Source: Arenibacter sp041392165 (GTDB lineage Bacteria > Bacteroidota > Bacteroidia > Flavobacteriales > Flavobacteriaceae). From it: a DNA stretch of 64,000 nucleotides. Each line of letters opens with the position of its first letter. Positions within the stretch are counted from its first letter, which is position 1. A program made the position numbers and the translations under genes. Below the pieces are notes generated by a model, which was given only the letters and a program-made list of their open reading frames with translations, made no database searches and was not told the DNA's origin. Shown here piece by piece: positions 27,329-36,648 of this stretch. The stretch covers positions 1-64,000 of the forward strand of contig JAWKMN010000001.1 in assembly GCA_041392165.1 (NCBI GenBank), written 5' to 3'.

Positions 27329-28156
27329 CTATAATGTTTCGGCATCCAGAAGGGCAAAAAACTTATCCAGATTAGGAATAATTACGATTTTGGTACGTCT
27401 GTTTTTGGCCATATTTTCCTTACTGTTGTTATCTACCAAGGGCAAATAGCTGCTTCTTCCCGCAGCGATCAAATTGGTGGGGTCCACATTGTACTTGTTT
27501 TGCAAAAGCCTAACGATGGACGTGGCTCTTTTAACACTTAGGTCCCAGTTATCCTGGAACATTTCGGTATTGATGGTCCTGGAATCGGTATGTCCTTCCA
27601 CCATTACTTCCATACTGGGTTCGGAGTTGATCACTTCGGCCAATTTGGATAATATGGTGTTCGCTTTATTGCTCACCCTATAGCTTCCGGAATTAAACAA
27701 TAATTTATCGGAAATATTGATCATCACCACTGTTTTGTCGATATCTACAATTACATCATCGTCTTCATCGGAAATGGATTTCTTCAAATTGTAAGAAATG
27801 GCCAAGTTCATGGAATCTTCCAAGGTTTGTGCCTTGGCCAATTCACTGGGATCTATTTTGGCCAAAGTGGCCCGCATTTTTTCCTTGGTGTTGTTGCTCA
27901 TTACGGCAACGTCATCAATAGAAGTATATTGGGCATCATTAATTTCCTGTAAGGAATTTATTTTTTTGTTGTATTCGGCAACCCTGGCCTCTATTTTGGA
28001 TACTTTGGATTCCAATTCCTCTTTTTCTACCTGGGTTTTTGTCAACATACTTTTGGTATTGGACAAATCCCCTTCAAGAACTACATATTTTTTCTTAGAT
28101 ACACAGGAAGCCAAAAACGCCATTCCCAACAAACTAACTAAAGTTACTTTTTTCAT
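27329..28156 (-). CDS. OmpA-family lipoprotein
   Basis: 275 residues. A lipoprotein signal (MKKVTLVSLLGMAFLASC) is followed by a coiled-coil stretch (about 25-85), then a C-terminal OmpA domain that binds peptidoglycan: MVEGHTDSRTINTE, NWDLSVKRATSIVRLLQ and NRRTKIVI. It probably tethers the outer membrane to the cell wall. It is convergent with the phosphatase and separate from the VWA gene upstream. Confidence 0.93.
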   Translation of the reverse strand: MKKVTLVSLLGMAFLASCVSKKKYVVLEGDLSNTKSMLTKTQVEKEELESKVSKIEARVAEYNKKINSLQEINDAQYTSIDDVAVMSNNTKEKMRATLAKIDPSELAKAQTLEDSMNLAISYNLKKSISDEDDDVIVDIDKTVVMINISDKLLFNSGSYRVSNKANTILSKLAEVINSEPSMEVMVEGHTDSRTINTEMFQDNWDLSVKRATSIVRLLQNKYNVDPTNLIAAGRSSYLPLVDNNSKENMAKNRRTKIVIIPNLDKFFALLDAETL

Positions 28157-28312
28157 CTTCTTAATTGTTAAAAATTTACAAATAGTTTTCTGTAAGGTTA
28201 TACGGTCGTAATAGGGAAAAAGACGTTGGAAGCTGGATAAACTTTGGTAAAAAAAAGGACATCAATATAAATTGATGTCCTAATTGTGTGATATAAAGAA
28301 TATTAACCTAAG

Positions 28313-29410
28313 TTATTCACATCCTCCGGTAAACCCTTTTGCGTTAAACTTTGTTTGCACGGCTCCCTGTCTGTTCCCTGTCTTTACTTGAATGGCGAGG
28401 TTGTTTTCACCACTGCCGTCACGTTTGGGACTACAGTATTCAAACAGGTAAAAACTATTGGCCTGTTCGGAAACCCTAAAGGAAATATCATTGAATGTGT
28501 TTTCCAATTCCTCCTTGTTCCCGGCGAACACACTAAAAGTCTTACCGATCTTACCTAAGACATCGGCGTCAATTTCCGCTCCCAATCCAATACTAAAAAA
28601 GGCAATGTTCCTATTGGCATTATCCACTTTTTTTAAGGCGGCTTCTTGGGTATAACGGGAAGCTTGATCGGTACCATCGGTAAAGACGACCACTGAAGCG
28701 GCACCAATACGGTCATTGGTAGTACTTGCCGCCAATAACTGTTCTGCCTTGTCCGTAGCTTTGATCACCGCACCGTAAAGATCGGTAGAAGGATCTTTGC
28801 TAATATTGGCGTTTATCCCATCAATGGAAGTTAAAAGCTCCTGTTTTACGTGGGTCAACTCGTTAAGCACATGTAACTTATCCTCCCCATCAAACCAATA
28901 AATGGCCATCTTGAAGGATTCCGTATCCGATTCCGGCATAACATTGTTTACAAAACTTGCGGAAGCTGTTTTTAATTCTTCCATGCTACTGCTCAGGACA
29001 CTGTTGCTCAAATCCAGTACCAAAATAGTATTGTTGTTGAAAATTTGCGAATTGGGCGAGATCCTAGCAAAAGACTCCGTAGTGGATATGGTACTGAAAC
29101 AGGCATCGTTTCTACCTTGCTCATAAATGGTGAACTGACTTGCATTTAGCCCAGGGACCGGATCCCCATCGGTATCGGACACCTTAAAAAATATGGACAC
29201 CTTTCCCGGCAGGGTGGTATATTGATCCTGAATGGACAATACCAGTTCGCCATCGCCCAAATTCAAGCAGTCGTCCACAGGTTTTCCTAGACCCAGATCG
29301 CCATCGCCATTTACACCAAATTGCACATCGTCATCTGCATTTCCACATGATACAAAAAAGGCCAAACTGAAGCAGATAGCCACTAATTTAATATAAAATT
29401 TCATTTTCAT
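28313..29410 (-). CDS. VWA-domain lipoprotein
   Basis: 365 residues. The lipoprotein signal ends in FFVSCGN. A von Willebrand A domain occupies about 125-320, with the MIDAS motif DLSNS in ILVLDLSNSVLSS and the later VVFTDGTDQAS. Such domains bind ligands through a divalent metal. An approximately 80-residue beta-rich segment precedes it. The ligand is unknown. It is the likely product of the promoter at 29440. Confidence 0.9.
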   Translation of the reverse strand: MKMKFYIKLVAICFSLAFFVSCGNADDDVQFGVNGDGDLGLGKPVDDCLNLGDGELVLSIQDQYTTLPGKVSIFFKVSDTDGDPVPGLNASQFTIYEQGRNDACFSTISTTESFARISPNSQIFNNNTILVLDLSNSVLSSSMEELKTASASFVNNVMPESDTESFKMAIYWFDGEDKLHVLNELTHVKQELLTSIDGINANISKDPSTDLYGAVIKATDKAEQLLAASTTNDRIGAASVVVFTDGTDQASRYTQEAALKKVDNANRNIAFFSIGLGAEIDADVLGKIGKTFSVFAGNKEELENTFNDISFRVSEQANSFYLFEYCSPKRDGSGENNLAIQVKTGNRQGAVQTKFNAKGFTGGCE

Positions 29411-29439
29411 AATTTTTAACGTTCACCTAGCAGAACGCT

Positions 29440-29447
29440 CAAAACTA
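29440..29447 (-). promoter_or_regulatory. Candidate -7 element for the VWA lipoprotein gene
   Basis: The minus strand reads TAGTTTTG, 30 bases before the start codon. No clear -33 TTG was seen in the AT-rich sequence upstream. Confidence 0.4.
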
Positions 29448-29748
29448 TTTAAAATTATAATTTAATTTAAAATTGCTGTTAATATTTGTTAAAGACTTTA
29501 TTCACATTTTTTAACTGGCCGTTGGGAGATGTTTCTAAATTCGTGGGCCATAATAAGAGTGATGTTCAAAGTTGAAAGATAACTAGTGAAACCCTAAACC
29601 TTAAACTTTGAACGTGCAAGCTGCTCCTACCTATTGCGGATGTCCCATCAAAATATGGCTGCTAGATGAATTCTTTGGACCCCTGTACGACCAATACCAT
29701 TTTTTTGTATTTTACATTACGCTTCGGTAGATAATGCGAAGGTAAGTT
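29448..29748. other. Intergenic region with a 20-bp word repeat
   Basis: No gene. 29596-29615 reads AAACCTTAAACTTTGAACGT, identical to 40749-40768. A partly inverted sequence (GTTCAAAGTTGAAAG) lies just before it. Confidence 0.6.
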
Positions 29749-30459
29749 ATGGATATACGTTACTGTGCAGATTATGAAGACATGAGCCAAATGGCTTTAG
29801 ATGCCTTTTTGACCCATTTAAAAACAAACCCACAGTCGTTGATCTGTGCCGCTTCGGGTTATTCGCCCACCAAGCTTTATGAAAAATTGGCGGACTTCTA
29901 TAAAAGCGATCCGAATATTTTTAAAGAAATAAGAATTATAAAACTGGATGAATGGGGCGGAACCCATGGAGATTATCCCAATACATGTGAGCATTACCTT
30001 CAAAAGAAACTTTTGGAACCTTTAAGGGTTTCGAAAAATAATTATATTTCCTTTGATAGTAGCCCAACAGACGCAAAAAAGGAATGCGATCGTATGGAGA
30101 ACGAAATCCAGGAACAAGGCCCGATAGATATCTGTATCCTCGGATTAGGGAAAAATGGGCATTTGGGTTTTAACGAACCTTCCAAAACCTTATTGCCGGA
30201 TTGCCATATTGCCGATTTAAGCGAGTCCTCCCTGAAGCATCCCATGGCCAATAAAATGAGGACCAAACCTGCATATGGCCTAACCCTGGGGATGGCGAAC
30301 ATCCTAAAATCGAAGAAAATAATTCTTTTGGTAACAGGATCGAACAAGAAAAAAGCTATAAAAAAGTTGTTGGGCAGGGAAATAACCACTTTTTTACCGG
30401 CCTCTTTTTTATGGCTGCATCCCAATGTGGAATGTTTTTTGGATAAAAGTTCCCTATAG
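29749..30459 (+). CDS. Amino-sugar-phosphate isomerase/deaminase (NagB family)
   Basis: 236 residues of the glucosamine/galactosamine-6-phosphate isomerase fold. ASGYSPTKLYEKL binds phosphate. LDEWGG carries the base Asp, and LGLGKNGHLGFNEPSK holds the active-site His and Glu. Where NagB has Asp before Gly-His there is Asn, as I recall for galactosamine-6-phosphate isomerases, so the substrate may be galactosamine-6-phosphate. It would feed amino sugars into glycolysis. No amino-sugar transporter or kinase is nearby. Confidence 0.85.
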   Translation: MDIRYCADYEDMSQMALDAFLTHLKTNPQSLICAASGYSPTKLYEKLADFYKSDPNIFKEIRIIKLDEWGGTHGDYPNTCEHYLQKKLLEPLRVSKNNYISFDSSPTDAKKECDRMENEIQEQGPIDICILGLGKNGHLGFNEPSKTLLPDCHIADLSESSLKHPMANKMRTKPAYGLTLGMANILKSKKIILLVTGSNKKKAIKKLLGREITTFLPASFLWLHPNVECFLDKSSL

Positions 30460-30579
30460 ATTTTAATGGATATTTTTTATCCCATTTTTGTTCAACTCTA
30501 TTTTGAGCTCTACAATACAGGGGTTCATAATAGAGGAATTCCTCCCTTAACAAACTGTTAAAGTAATACATACTTTTCC

Positions 30580-30587
30580 TAAATTTG
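30580..30587 (+). promoter_or_regulatory. iorA: Candidate -7 element for the iorAB operon
   Basis: TAAATTTG fits TAnnTTTG, 46 bases before the iorA start. TTAAAG about 20 bases upstream may stand in for the -33 element. Confidence 0.45.
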
Positions 30588-30633
30588 GTAACTTGTTGGG
30601 TATTATATTTTTTCTACCTATAAATTATCGACT

Positions 30634-31095
30634 ATGCCAAAATACAATATCAATATAAACGGAGTTTCCAAAAGTGTGGAAGTTGCCGAGGATACCCCAT
30701 TATTGTGGGTGTTGCGAGATCATTTGGATCTGGTAGGGACTAAGTATGGTTGTGGTATCGCCCAGTGTGGTGCCTGTACGGTTCATTTGGACGGGAATGC
30801 GGTAAGAAGTTGTTCTTTGCCCATTGCTTCGGTAGCCGGGCAGCAAATTACTACGATAGAAGGTCTTTCCGAAAATGGTGATCACCCTGTACAGCTGGCC
30901 TGGAAAGAAGTGGATGTCCCCCAATGCGGTTATTGTCAGGCCGGACAAATAATGACGGCCTCTGCTTTCTTTGGCAAAAATCCGAATCCAACCTCGGATG
31001 AAATAAAAACGGCCATGCACGGCAATATCTGCAGATGTGCTTCCTATACCAGAATTCATAGGGCTGTGGAAATTGCTGCTACAAAAATAAGGTAG
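30634..31095 (+). CDS. iorA: Molybdenum hydroxylase small subunit, two [2Fe-2S] clusters
   Basis: 153 residues, the electron-transfer subunit of isoquinoline-1-oxidoreductase/aldehyde-oxidase type enzymes. The plant-ferredoxin cluster uses GCGIAQCGACTVHLDG. The second cluster uses PQCGYCQAGQ and GNICRCASYTRIHRA. No signal peptide, so it may be exported with its Tat-dependent partner. It is followed by iorB at a 91-base gap. The natural substrate (an N-heterocycle or aldehyde) cannot be told. Confidence 0.93.
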   Translation: MPKYNININGVSKSVEVAEDTPLLWVLRDHLDLVGTKYGCGIAQCGACTVHLDGNAVRSCSLPIASVAGQQITTIEGLSENGDHPVQLAWKEVDVPQCGYCQAGQIMTASAFFGKNPNPTSDEIKTAMHGNICRCASYTRIHRAVEIAATKIR

Positions 31096-31186
31096 GCCGT
31101 TTTCTTTGGAAAAATTTAGGCCACTATATTCGTTTGCCATAAAAAAAATAAACCCTCGGAACATTGGGGAATAAAAAACTAAAAAT

Positions 31187-33415
31187 ATGTCAACATCACC
31201 AATAACATTCAACAGACGGGCATTCATTAGGACATCGTCCCTGGCCAGTGGGGGGCTTTTAATAGGTTTTAATCTTTTTACGGCCTGTAAACCTAGGGTG
31301 CAGCCCCCTGTAGATATTTCCCAATTAAATTTTAATGATTTCAATGCCTTTATAAAAATTGCCGATAACGGTGCGGTAACCATTTTCTCACCCAATCCCG
31401 AAATAGGTCAGGGCGTTAAAACGGCAATGCCCATGCTGATCGCCGAAGAGTTGGATGTAGCTTGGAAGAATGTCTATGTACAGCAGGGAATTTTGGATAC
31501 CGAGAATTATACCAGACAGCTCGCAGGAGGAAGTCAGTCCATCCGATTGGGATGGGAGCCCTTGCGCCAAACCGGAGCTACGGCCCGTCAAATGTTGGTC
31601 AATGCCGCTGCAGCCAAATGGGGCGTGGACCCATCGGAATGCACCACTTCGGAAGGGGTGATCACCAATGCCAAAGGGGAAACTTTGGGTTATGGGGATG
31701 TGGTCAAGGAAGCCGCAGCTTTGGAAGTTCCGGAAAATGTAACTCTCAAGGATCCCCAAAATTTTAAGGTTATCGGGACCGATGCCCCAAATGTGGATAT
31801 GGATAAAATAATTACCGGAAAACCACTTTTTGGGTTGGACTATAAGGTGGAAGGTATGGTGTATGCCTGTGTTTTGCGCCCTCCTGCCTTCGGTAAAGTA
31901 TTGGAGTCCTATGACGATACCAAGGCCAGGTCTATGCCGGGGGTGTTGGATGTAATAAGAATAGGGGAGAAGGCCAAGGAACTTACAAAAGAAGGGATAG
32001 GCAATTGGACCGTAGCTATGGGCAAAAGCGATAAGGTGGTGGTCATTGCCCAAACAACCTGGGAGGCCCTAAAGGCAAAAGAGGCCCTATCCGCTATCTG
32101 GGTGGATGACAGTACATTGGAAAGTACCGAATTTCAGGATCAACAATTGTTAGGGCTATTGAATGGGAAAGAGTTCAAGACCCTGAGAAAGGATGGGGAT
32201 ATCGACAAAGCCTTCTCCCAGGCCGATAAAATCTTGGAGCGTACTTATGAATCGCCCTTCCTGCCACACAATTGTATGGAACCCATGAATTTTTTTGCCC
32301 ATATAACCGATGAAAAAATCCATTTGGTAGGTCCTGTACAGACCCCTGAATTTGCAGCCACTGCAGTAGCGGGTATGTTGGGCAGGGACGTAAAGGAGGT
32401 TCATTTGGAGATGACCCGTATGGGAGGAGGTTTTGGAAGGCGATTGTACGGGGATTTTGTTTATGAGGTGGCAGAAATTGCCAATGCGATAAAAAAACCG
32501 GTCAAGTTAGTGTTTTCCAGGGAAGACGATATGACTGCCGGAACTTACCGCCCAGCTATAAAGTATAGGATCAAAGCGGCAATAAAGAACGGTCAGGTAA
32601 CCGCTTATTATTTAAGGGAAGCTGCCATTGGAGGGAATATGTATGGATTGATACCCAATTTCTTCCCTGCCGGGGCCATAGAAAACTATCAAGTGGATGT
32701 GGCCAACTATCAAAGTAATATTACCACAGGGGCGTGGAGGGCTCCCTATACCAATTTCCTGGCCTTTGCCGAACAAAGTTTCTTTGATGAACTGGCGGAG
32801 ACCATGGAAGTGGATCGCATCCAATTGCGTCTGGATCTGTTGGAAAAAGTTAAGGGCAGTACGGATGAACGCATCGAATATTCTCCGGAGCGTATGCAGC
32901 AGGTAATTAAAGTGGCCGTGGACAAATCCGGATGGGGCAAAAAAGGGGAAGGGGTATTCCAAGGCTTTGCTGCCTATTATTGCCACAATTCCCACGTTGC
33001 GGAAGTGGCCGATGTTGAAGTAGAAAACGGAATTCCCGTTGTAAAAAAGGTTACCTGCGTAGTAGATTGTGGTATTGTAGTAAATCCTTTGGGCGCCAAA
33101 AACCAAATAGAGGGTGGTGTATTGGATGGAGTAGGCCATGCCATGTACGGGGACTTTAGCTTTGCCGATGGAAGGCCCCAATCCCAGAACTATGATAAAT
33201 ACCGATTGATCCGAATGAGGGAAATCCCTGTGGTGGAATCCCATTTGATACAAAATAACCTTGCACCGACCGGATTGGGGGAACCAACTTTGCCTCCTGC
33301 CGGTGCAGCCGTGGCCAATGCCCTTAAAGCCGCTACAGGAAATAGGTTTACCCAACAACCATTTTCCAAATTTCCGGAACTGATGCAGGTCCCAACAAAA
33401 GCAATTATAGGATAA
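31187..33415 (+). CDS. iorB: Molybdenum hydroxylase large subunit with Tat signal
   Basis: 742 residues of the xanthine dehydrogenase family, binding molybdopterin cytosine dinucleotide-type cofactor. The N terminus carries a twin-arginine signal (FNRRAFIRTSS) and then LFTACKP, so it may be a Tat-exported lipoprotein. The core has PEIGQGVKTAMPMLIAEELD, MTRMGGGFGRRLYGD and, near the end, GLGEPTLPPAGAAVANALKA with the catalytic Glu. Export of the folded holoenzyme with its small subunit explains the cofactor genes that follow. Confidence 0.93.
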   Translation: MSTSPITFNRRAFIRTSSLASGGLLIGFNLFTACKPRVQPPVDISQLNFNDFNAFIKIADNGAVTIFSPNPEIGQGVKTAMPMLIAEELDVAWKNVYVQQGILDTENYTRQLAGGSQSIRLGWEPLRQTGATARQMLVNAAAAKWGVDPSECTTSEGVITNAKGETLGYGDVVKEAAALEVPENVTLKDPQNFKVIGTDAPNVDMDKIITGKPLFGLDYKVEGMVYACVLRPPAFGKVLESYDDTKARSMPGVLDVIRIGEKAKELTKEGIGNWTVAMGKSDKVVVIAQTTWEALKAKEALSAIWVDDSTLESTEFQDQQLLGLLNGKEFKTLRKDGDIDKAFSQADKILERTYESPFLPHNCMEPMNFFAHITDEKIHLVGPVQTPEFAATAVAGMLGRDVKEVHLEMTRMGGGFGRRLYGDFVYEVAEIANAIKKPVKLVFSREDDMTAGTYRPAIKYRIKAAIKNGQVTAYYLREAAIGGNMYGLIPNFFPAGAIENYQVDVANYQSNITTGAWRAPYTNFLAFAEQSFFDELAETMEVDRIQLRLDLLEKVKGSTDERIEYSPERMQQVIKVAVDKSGWGKKGEGVFQGFAAYYCHNSHVAEVADVEVENGIPVVKKVTCVVDCGIVVNPLGAKNQIEGGVLDGVGHAMYGDFSFADGRPQSQNYDKYRLIRMREIPVVESHLIQNNLAPTGLGEPTLPPAGAAVANALKAATGNRFTQQPFSKFPELMQVPTKAIIG

Positions 33416-33416
33416 T

Positions 33417-33671
33417 ATGACCATACTACTTTTTGGCGTAACAAAAGATATCATTGGCAGTGCAACACTGTCCATGCCCAGTTCCAGCGAATTTGGATCA
33501 AAAAAATCCAAGACCGTTAAAGAGCTTAAGGAATACTTGGGCAAAATATACCCGGAACTCAAAAAATTATCTTCTTTGGCTGTCGCCGTAAACAATTCTT
33601 ATGCCAATGATGATACCATAATCGATAATTTTGATGAAATTGCACTCATTCCACCGGTAAGCGGGGGGTAA
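33417..33671 (+). CDS. moaD: Molybdopterin synthase sulfur-carrier subunit
   Basis: 84 residues with the beta-grasp fold. It ends in PPVSGG, the Gly-Gly tail that is adenylated by MoeB and thiocarboxylated before sulfur transfer to precursor Z. It starts one base after the iorB stop codon, so it is translationally linked to the enzyme it serves. Its partner MoaE is not in the window. Confidence 0.92.
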   Translation: MTILLFGVTKDIIGSATLSMPSSSEFGSKKSKTVKELKEYLGKIYPELKKLSSLAVAVNNSYANDDTIIDNFDEIALIPPVSGG

Positions 33672-33691
33672 GTGTATTATCTCAGTGGCAA

Positions 33692-33767
33692 TCCCGATAG
33701 TTATCGGGACAGGGGGTAACAAATAAAATTACTGATAACTTTTCAACATCCGCCCGAACGGTCGGGC
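33692..33767. repeat. Two short palindromes in the moaD-moaA gap
   Basis: TCCCGATAGTTATCGGGA (33692-33709) and GCCCGA/TCGGGC (33752-33757 and 33762-33767). Both are simple hairpins of a kind scattered through flavobacterial intergenic DNA. I see no match to the known Moco riboswitch. Confidence 0.5.
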
Positions 33768-33814
33768 AGGTGTCGGAGTACCTGCTTATGGCATACAGGT
33801 CAAAAGCTCACTAA

Positions 33815-34816
33815 ATGGGTAAAAAGAGGAAAATGCTGATAGACAATCACAATAGGAGAATAAATTACCTACGCTTGGCGGTTACCGATCGCTGTAACCT
33901 GCGCTGCAACTATTGCATGCCTTCGGAAGGGATAAATTTTGCTGAAAAAGACTCCCTTTTTACCATTGGGGAGCTCTGTAAACTGAGTGAAATCATGGTA
34001 GGGCAGGGCATAGACAAAATAAGGATTACAGGTGGAGAACCATTTGTTAGAAAAGACCTAATGGTATTATTGCGCAAACTGTCGTCTTTAGAAGGTTTGA
34101 ACGATATTTCCATTACCACCAATGCCACTTTGATAGGACCCTATATTCAAGAATTAAAAACCTTGGGGATCAAAAACATCAATGTTAGTTTGGATGCCAT
34201 TGATAGGAATACTTTTGAAAAAATTACGAGACGCAATCAATATGATACCGTATACAACAATCTAATCCGATTGATAGCGGAAGGATTCAACGTCCGTATC
34301 AATTTTATAGCTCTTGAAAATCAGAATACCCAGGATATAATACCCATTCTCGAAGTTATGAAACATTACCCGGTTTCGGTGCGGTTTTTGGAAGAAATGC
34401 CATTCAATGGTGGTTCCAAGTCATTCAATACTATAAACTGGGACTATAAAAAAATATTGGGCCACATTCAATCGGAATATCCAGAAATTACAAAGCTGGA
34501 ATCGCCCAAGACCTCTACCTCTATAAATTATAAGATCCAGGGGCACAAGGGCACCTTCGGACTTATCCCTTCTTTTTCCAGAACTTTTTGCGGTAGTTGC
34601 AACAGACTTAGGATATCGGCCACGGGCGATGTAATAACCTGCCTGTACGGCAAGCCCAGAATGAATTTGAGGGAAGTGATGAGAGGGAACCATGCAGAAT
34701 CCGAAATTAAAGGGCATATTCTTAAGGCTATTGGCAGCAGATCTAAAACGGGTTTTGAGGAACAGGAAAAATATGATGGCATATTCGAAAATTCAATGAC
34801 CTCCATAGGGGGATAA
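33815..34816 (+). CDS. moaA: GTP 3',8-cyclase
   Basis: 333 residues. This radical-SAM enzyme starts molybdenum cofactor synthesis from GTP. The N-terminal cluster is DRCNLRCNYCMP (CxxxCxxC), the second cluster is FCGSCNRLRISATGDVITCL, and the chain ends in IGG, the C-terminal double Gly needed by MoaA. IRITGGEPFVRKD is intact. MoaC, the next enzyme, is not in the window. An ATG six codons further in is possible. Confidence 0.95.
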   Translation: MGKKRKMLIDNHNRRINYLRLAVTDRCNLRCNYCMPSEGINFAEKDSLFTIGELCKLSEIMVGQGIDKIRITGGEPFVRKDLMVLLRKLSSLEGLNDISITTNATLIGPYIQELKTLGIKNINVSLDAIDRNTFEKITRRNQYDTVYNNLIRLIAEGFNVRINFIALENQNTQDIIPILEVMKHYPVSVRFLEEMPFNGGSKSFNTINWDYKKILGHIQSEYPEITKLESPKTSTSINYKIQGHKGTFGLIPSFSRTFCGSCNRLRISATGDVITCLYGKPRMNLREVMRGNHAESEIKGHILKAIGSRSKTGFEEQEKYDGIFENSMTSIGG

Positions 34817-34881
34817 TTCCAACTGCCCACTGCCCGGAACAAAGGTGTTCCAGATGCTGAAATATAAAAACAACTACAATA

Positions 34882-35478
34882 ATGAGCTCCACTAAAATAT
34901 ATGGTCTGGTACTTGGCGGTGGAAAAAGTACCAGAATGGGAACGGACAAGGGATTAATTACATACCATGGCATGGCACAACGCGAGTATCTCTACCAACT
35001 CCTACAAACGGTTTGCGACAACACTTATATAAGCATACGAGGGGAACAGGCCCAGGAATTTACACCCGATCACCAACTAATAATTGATGAAAACCAATAT
35101 AAAGGTCCTTATAACGGACTTTTAAGCGCCCACAATTTTAAGCCCGAGGTGGCTTGGTTGGTATTGGCCTGTGATTTGCCCCTGATAGACGGGAAAGCGC
35201 TGGAGCAGTTGATAGATATGAGAGATCCGGACAAAATGGCCACTGCCTTTGCCACTAGGGAAAGCGGTTTACCAGAACCCCTTTGTGCCATATGGGAACC
35301 TTTGGGCTTAAAAAAATCGCAGGATTATCTGGAAAACGGGCCGGGTACCTGTCCACGGAAATTTTTGATCAATGAGGATGTTAAATTGGTGTTTCCCGAG
35401 AACGAAGAAGTACTGTGGAACGCCAACTTTAAGGAGGATTACGAAAAAGTAATGTTAAAGTTATCGACCAATCCATAA
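34882..35478 (+). CDS. mobA: Molybdenum cofactor guanylyltransferase-like
   Basis: 198 residues. The nucleotide-binding N terminus is LVLGGGKSTRMGTDKGLITY, followed by YKGPYNGLLSA and LACDLPLID. It attaches a nucleotide to Mo-molybdopterin. MobA (GMP) and MocA (CMP) are hard to separate by eye. A second such gene closes the operon, and only the cytidylyl form is expected for IorAB-type enzymes, so I call this one MobA with caution. Confidence 0.82.
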   Translation: MSSTKIYGLVLGGGKSTRMGTDKGLITYHGMAQREYLYQLLQTVCDNTYISIRGEQAQEFTPDHQLIIDENQYKGPYNGLLSAHNFKPEVAWLVLACDLPLIDGKALEQLIDMRDPDKMATAFATRESGLPEPLCAIWEPLGLKKSQDYLENGPGTCPRKFLINEDVKLVFPENEEVLWNANFKEDYEKVMLKLSTNP

Positions 35479-35524
35479 TAATTGAACGGTTAATGGCGGT
35501 ATAAAAAAGAATTGTTATTTACAG

Positions 35525-36606
35525 ATGGACTTTAATAGATATCAACGACAGACCATTTTGAAGGATTTTGGTGCGGAAGCCCAACAAAAGCTCAAAGACG
35601 CCAGTGTTTTGGTCGTTGGTGCGGGTGGCCTGGGAATTCCCGCGCTTTTATATCTCAATGCCATGGGAGTAGGCAAAATAGGCATTGTAGAGCAGGATAT
35701 GGTTGAAATCACCAACCTTCAACGTCAGGTGCTGTATAGCGAGAAAGATCTTGGAAGGTCGAAAATTGAGGTGGTAGCGGAACGATTGAAAGCACAAAAC
35801 TCTAGTACCCGTCTCAACATCTTTGATACCTTTCTTACCCGGCACAACGCCTTGAAATCATTGCCCAATTTGATATCGTAATCGATGGTTCGGATAATTT
35901 CCCTACACGATATTTGATCAACGATGCCTGTGTAATTTTAAAGAAACCATTTGTTTCAGGAGCCATTCAAGGCTTTGAAGGGCAACTTAGTGTCTTTAAT
36001 TATGAGGGAGGCCCTACTTATAGGTGTTTGTTTCCGAATATGCCAGGTCTGGAAGAAATTCTGAATTGCAACGAGAACGGGGTATTGGGGGTACTTCCAG
36101 GTGTCATTGGAAATCTTCAGGTATTGGAAGCGGTAAAGGCCATTACGGGGTTAGGCGAGGTGTTAAGTGGTAAGTTATTGATTTTTAATGGATTAAATCA
36201 GTATTATACAACTATCAATTTCAATAGGGACCCAAAAAATGCGGCCATAAAAAAACTCATGGAATCTTATGGGGAAGGGGAAAAAGTTTGTACAACTGGC
36301 CGTAGCATTAGTGTAGAGGAACTGGAAAAGACATTGAATGGTCAAGATAATGTTCAGATAATCGACGTAAGGTCCGAAGAGGAGTTTAAACATTTTTCCT
36401 TGCCGCAAATGAAAGCGGTCAATATTCCTTTGAACGAATTGGAGGACCGGAGCAATGAACTGGACTTCCAAAGCCCCGTATTTTTGCTCTGTCAATCTGG
36501 AAAAAGAAGTGACATGGCACTGAGGATATTGGAAAAAGCAAACCCTAAGCTTGAGCTTTATAATATAAAAGGGGGATTGGACCGGTTCCTTTCCCTTTAT
36601 AAGTAA
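35525..36606 (+). pseudogene. moeB: MoeB/ThiF adenylyltransferase with rhodanese domain, one frameshift
   Basis: It adenylates the MoaD tail. The first part has VVGAGGLGIPALLYLNAMGV and NLQRQVLY. The frame then stops at 35881. One extra base at 35854-35857 (TTG-AAA) gives NALEIIAQFDIVIDGSDNFP, joining it to the second part in one 360-residue protein. A C-terminal rhodanese domain has the active-site Cys in LLCQSGKRSDMAL. The zinc Cys pairs of E. coli MoeB are not conserved (TYRCLFP keeps one, and the later pair is NRDPKNAA). Probably a sequencing error rather than decay, because it sits inside a complete-looking operon. Confidence 0.9.
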
Positions 36607-36648
36607 ACTATTTTTTAGCTTTTTGGAGTATTAACAATACCGAACAAT

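Noticed and set aside
33672..33814. A Moco riboswitch before moaA
   Set aside because: Only simple palindromes of a common intergenic kind are present, and no multi-stem Moco motif could be built.
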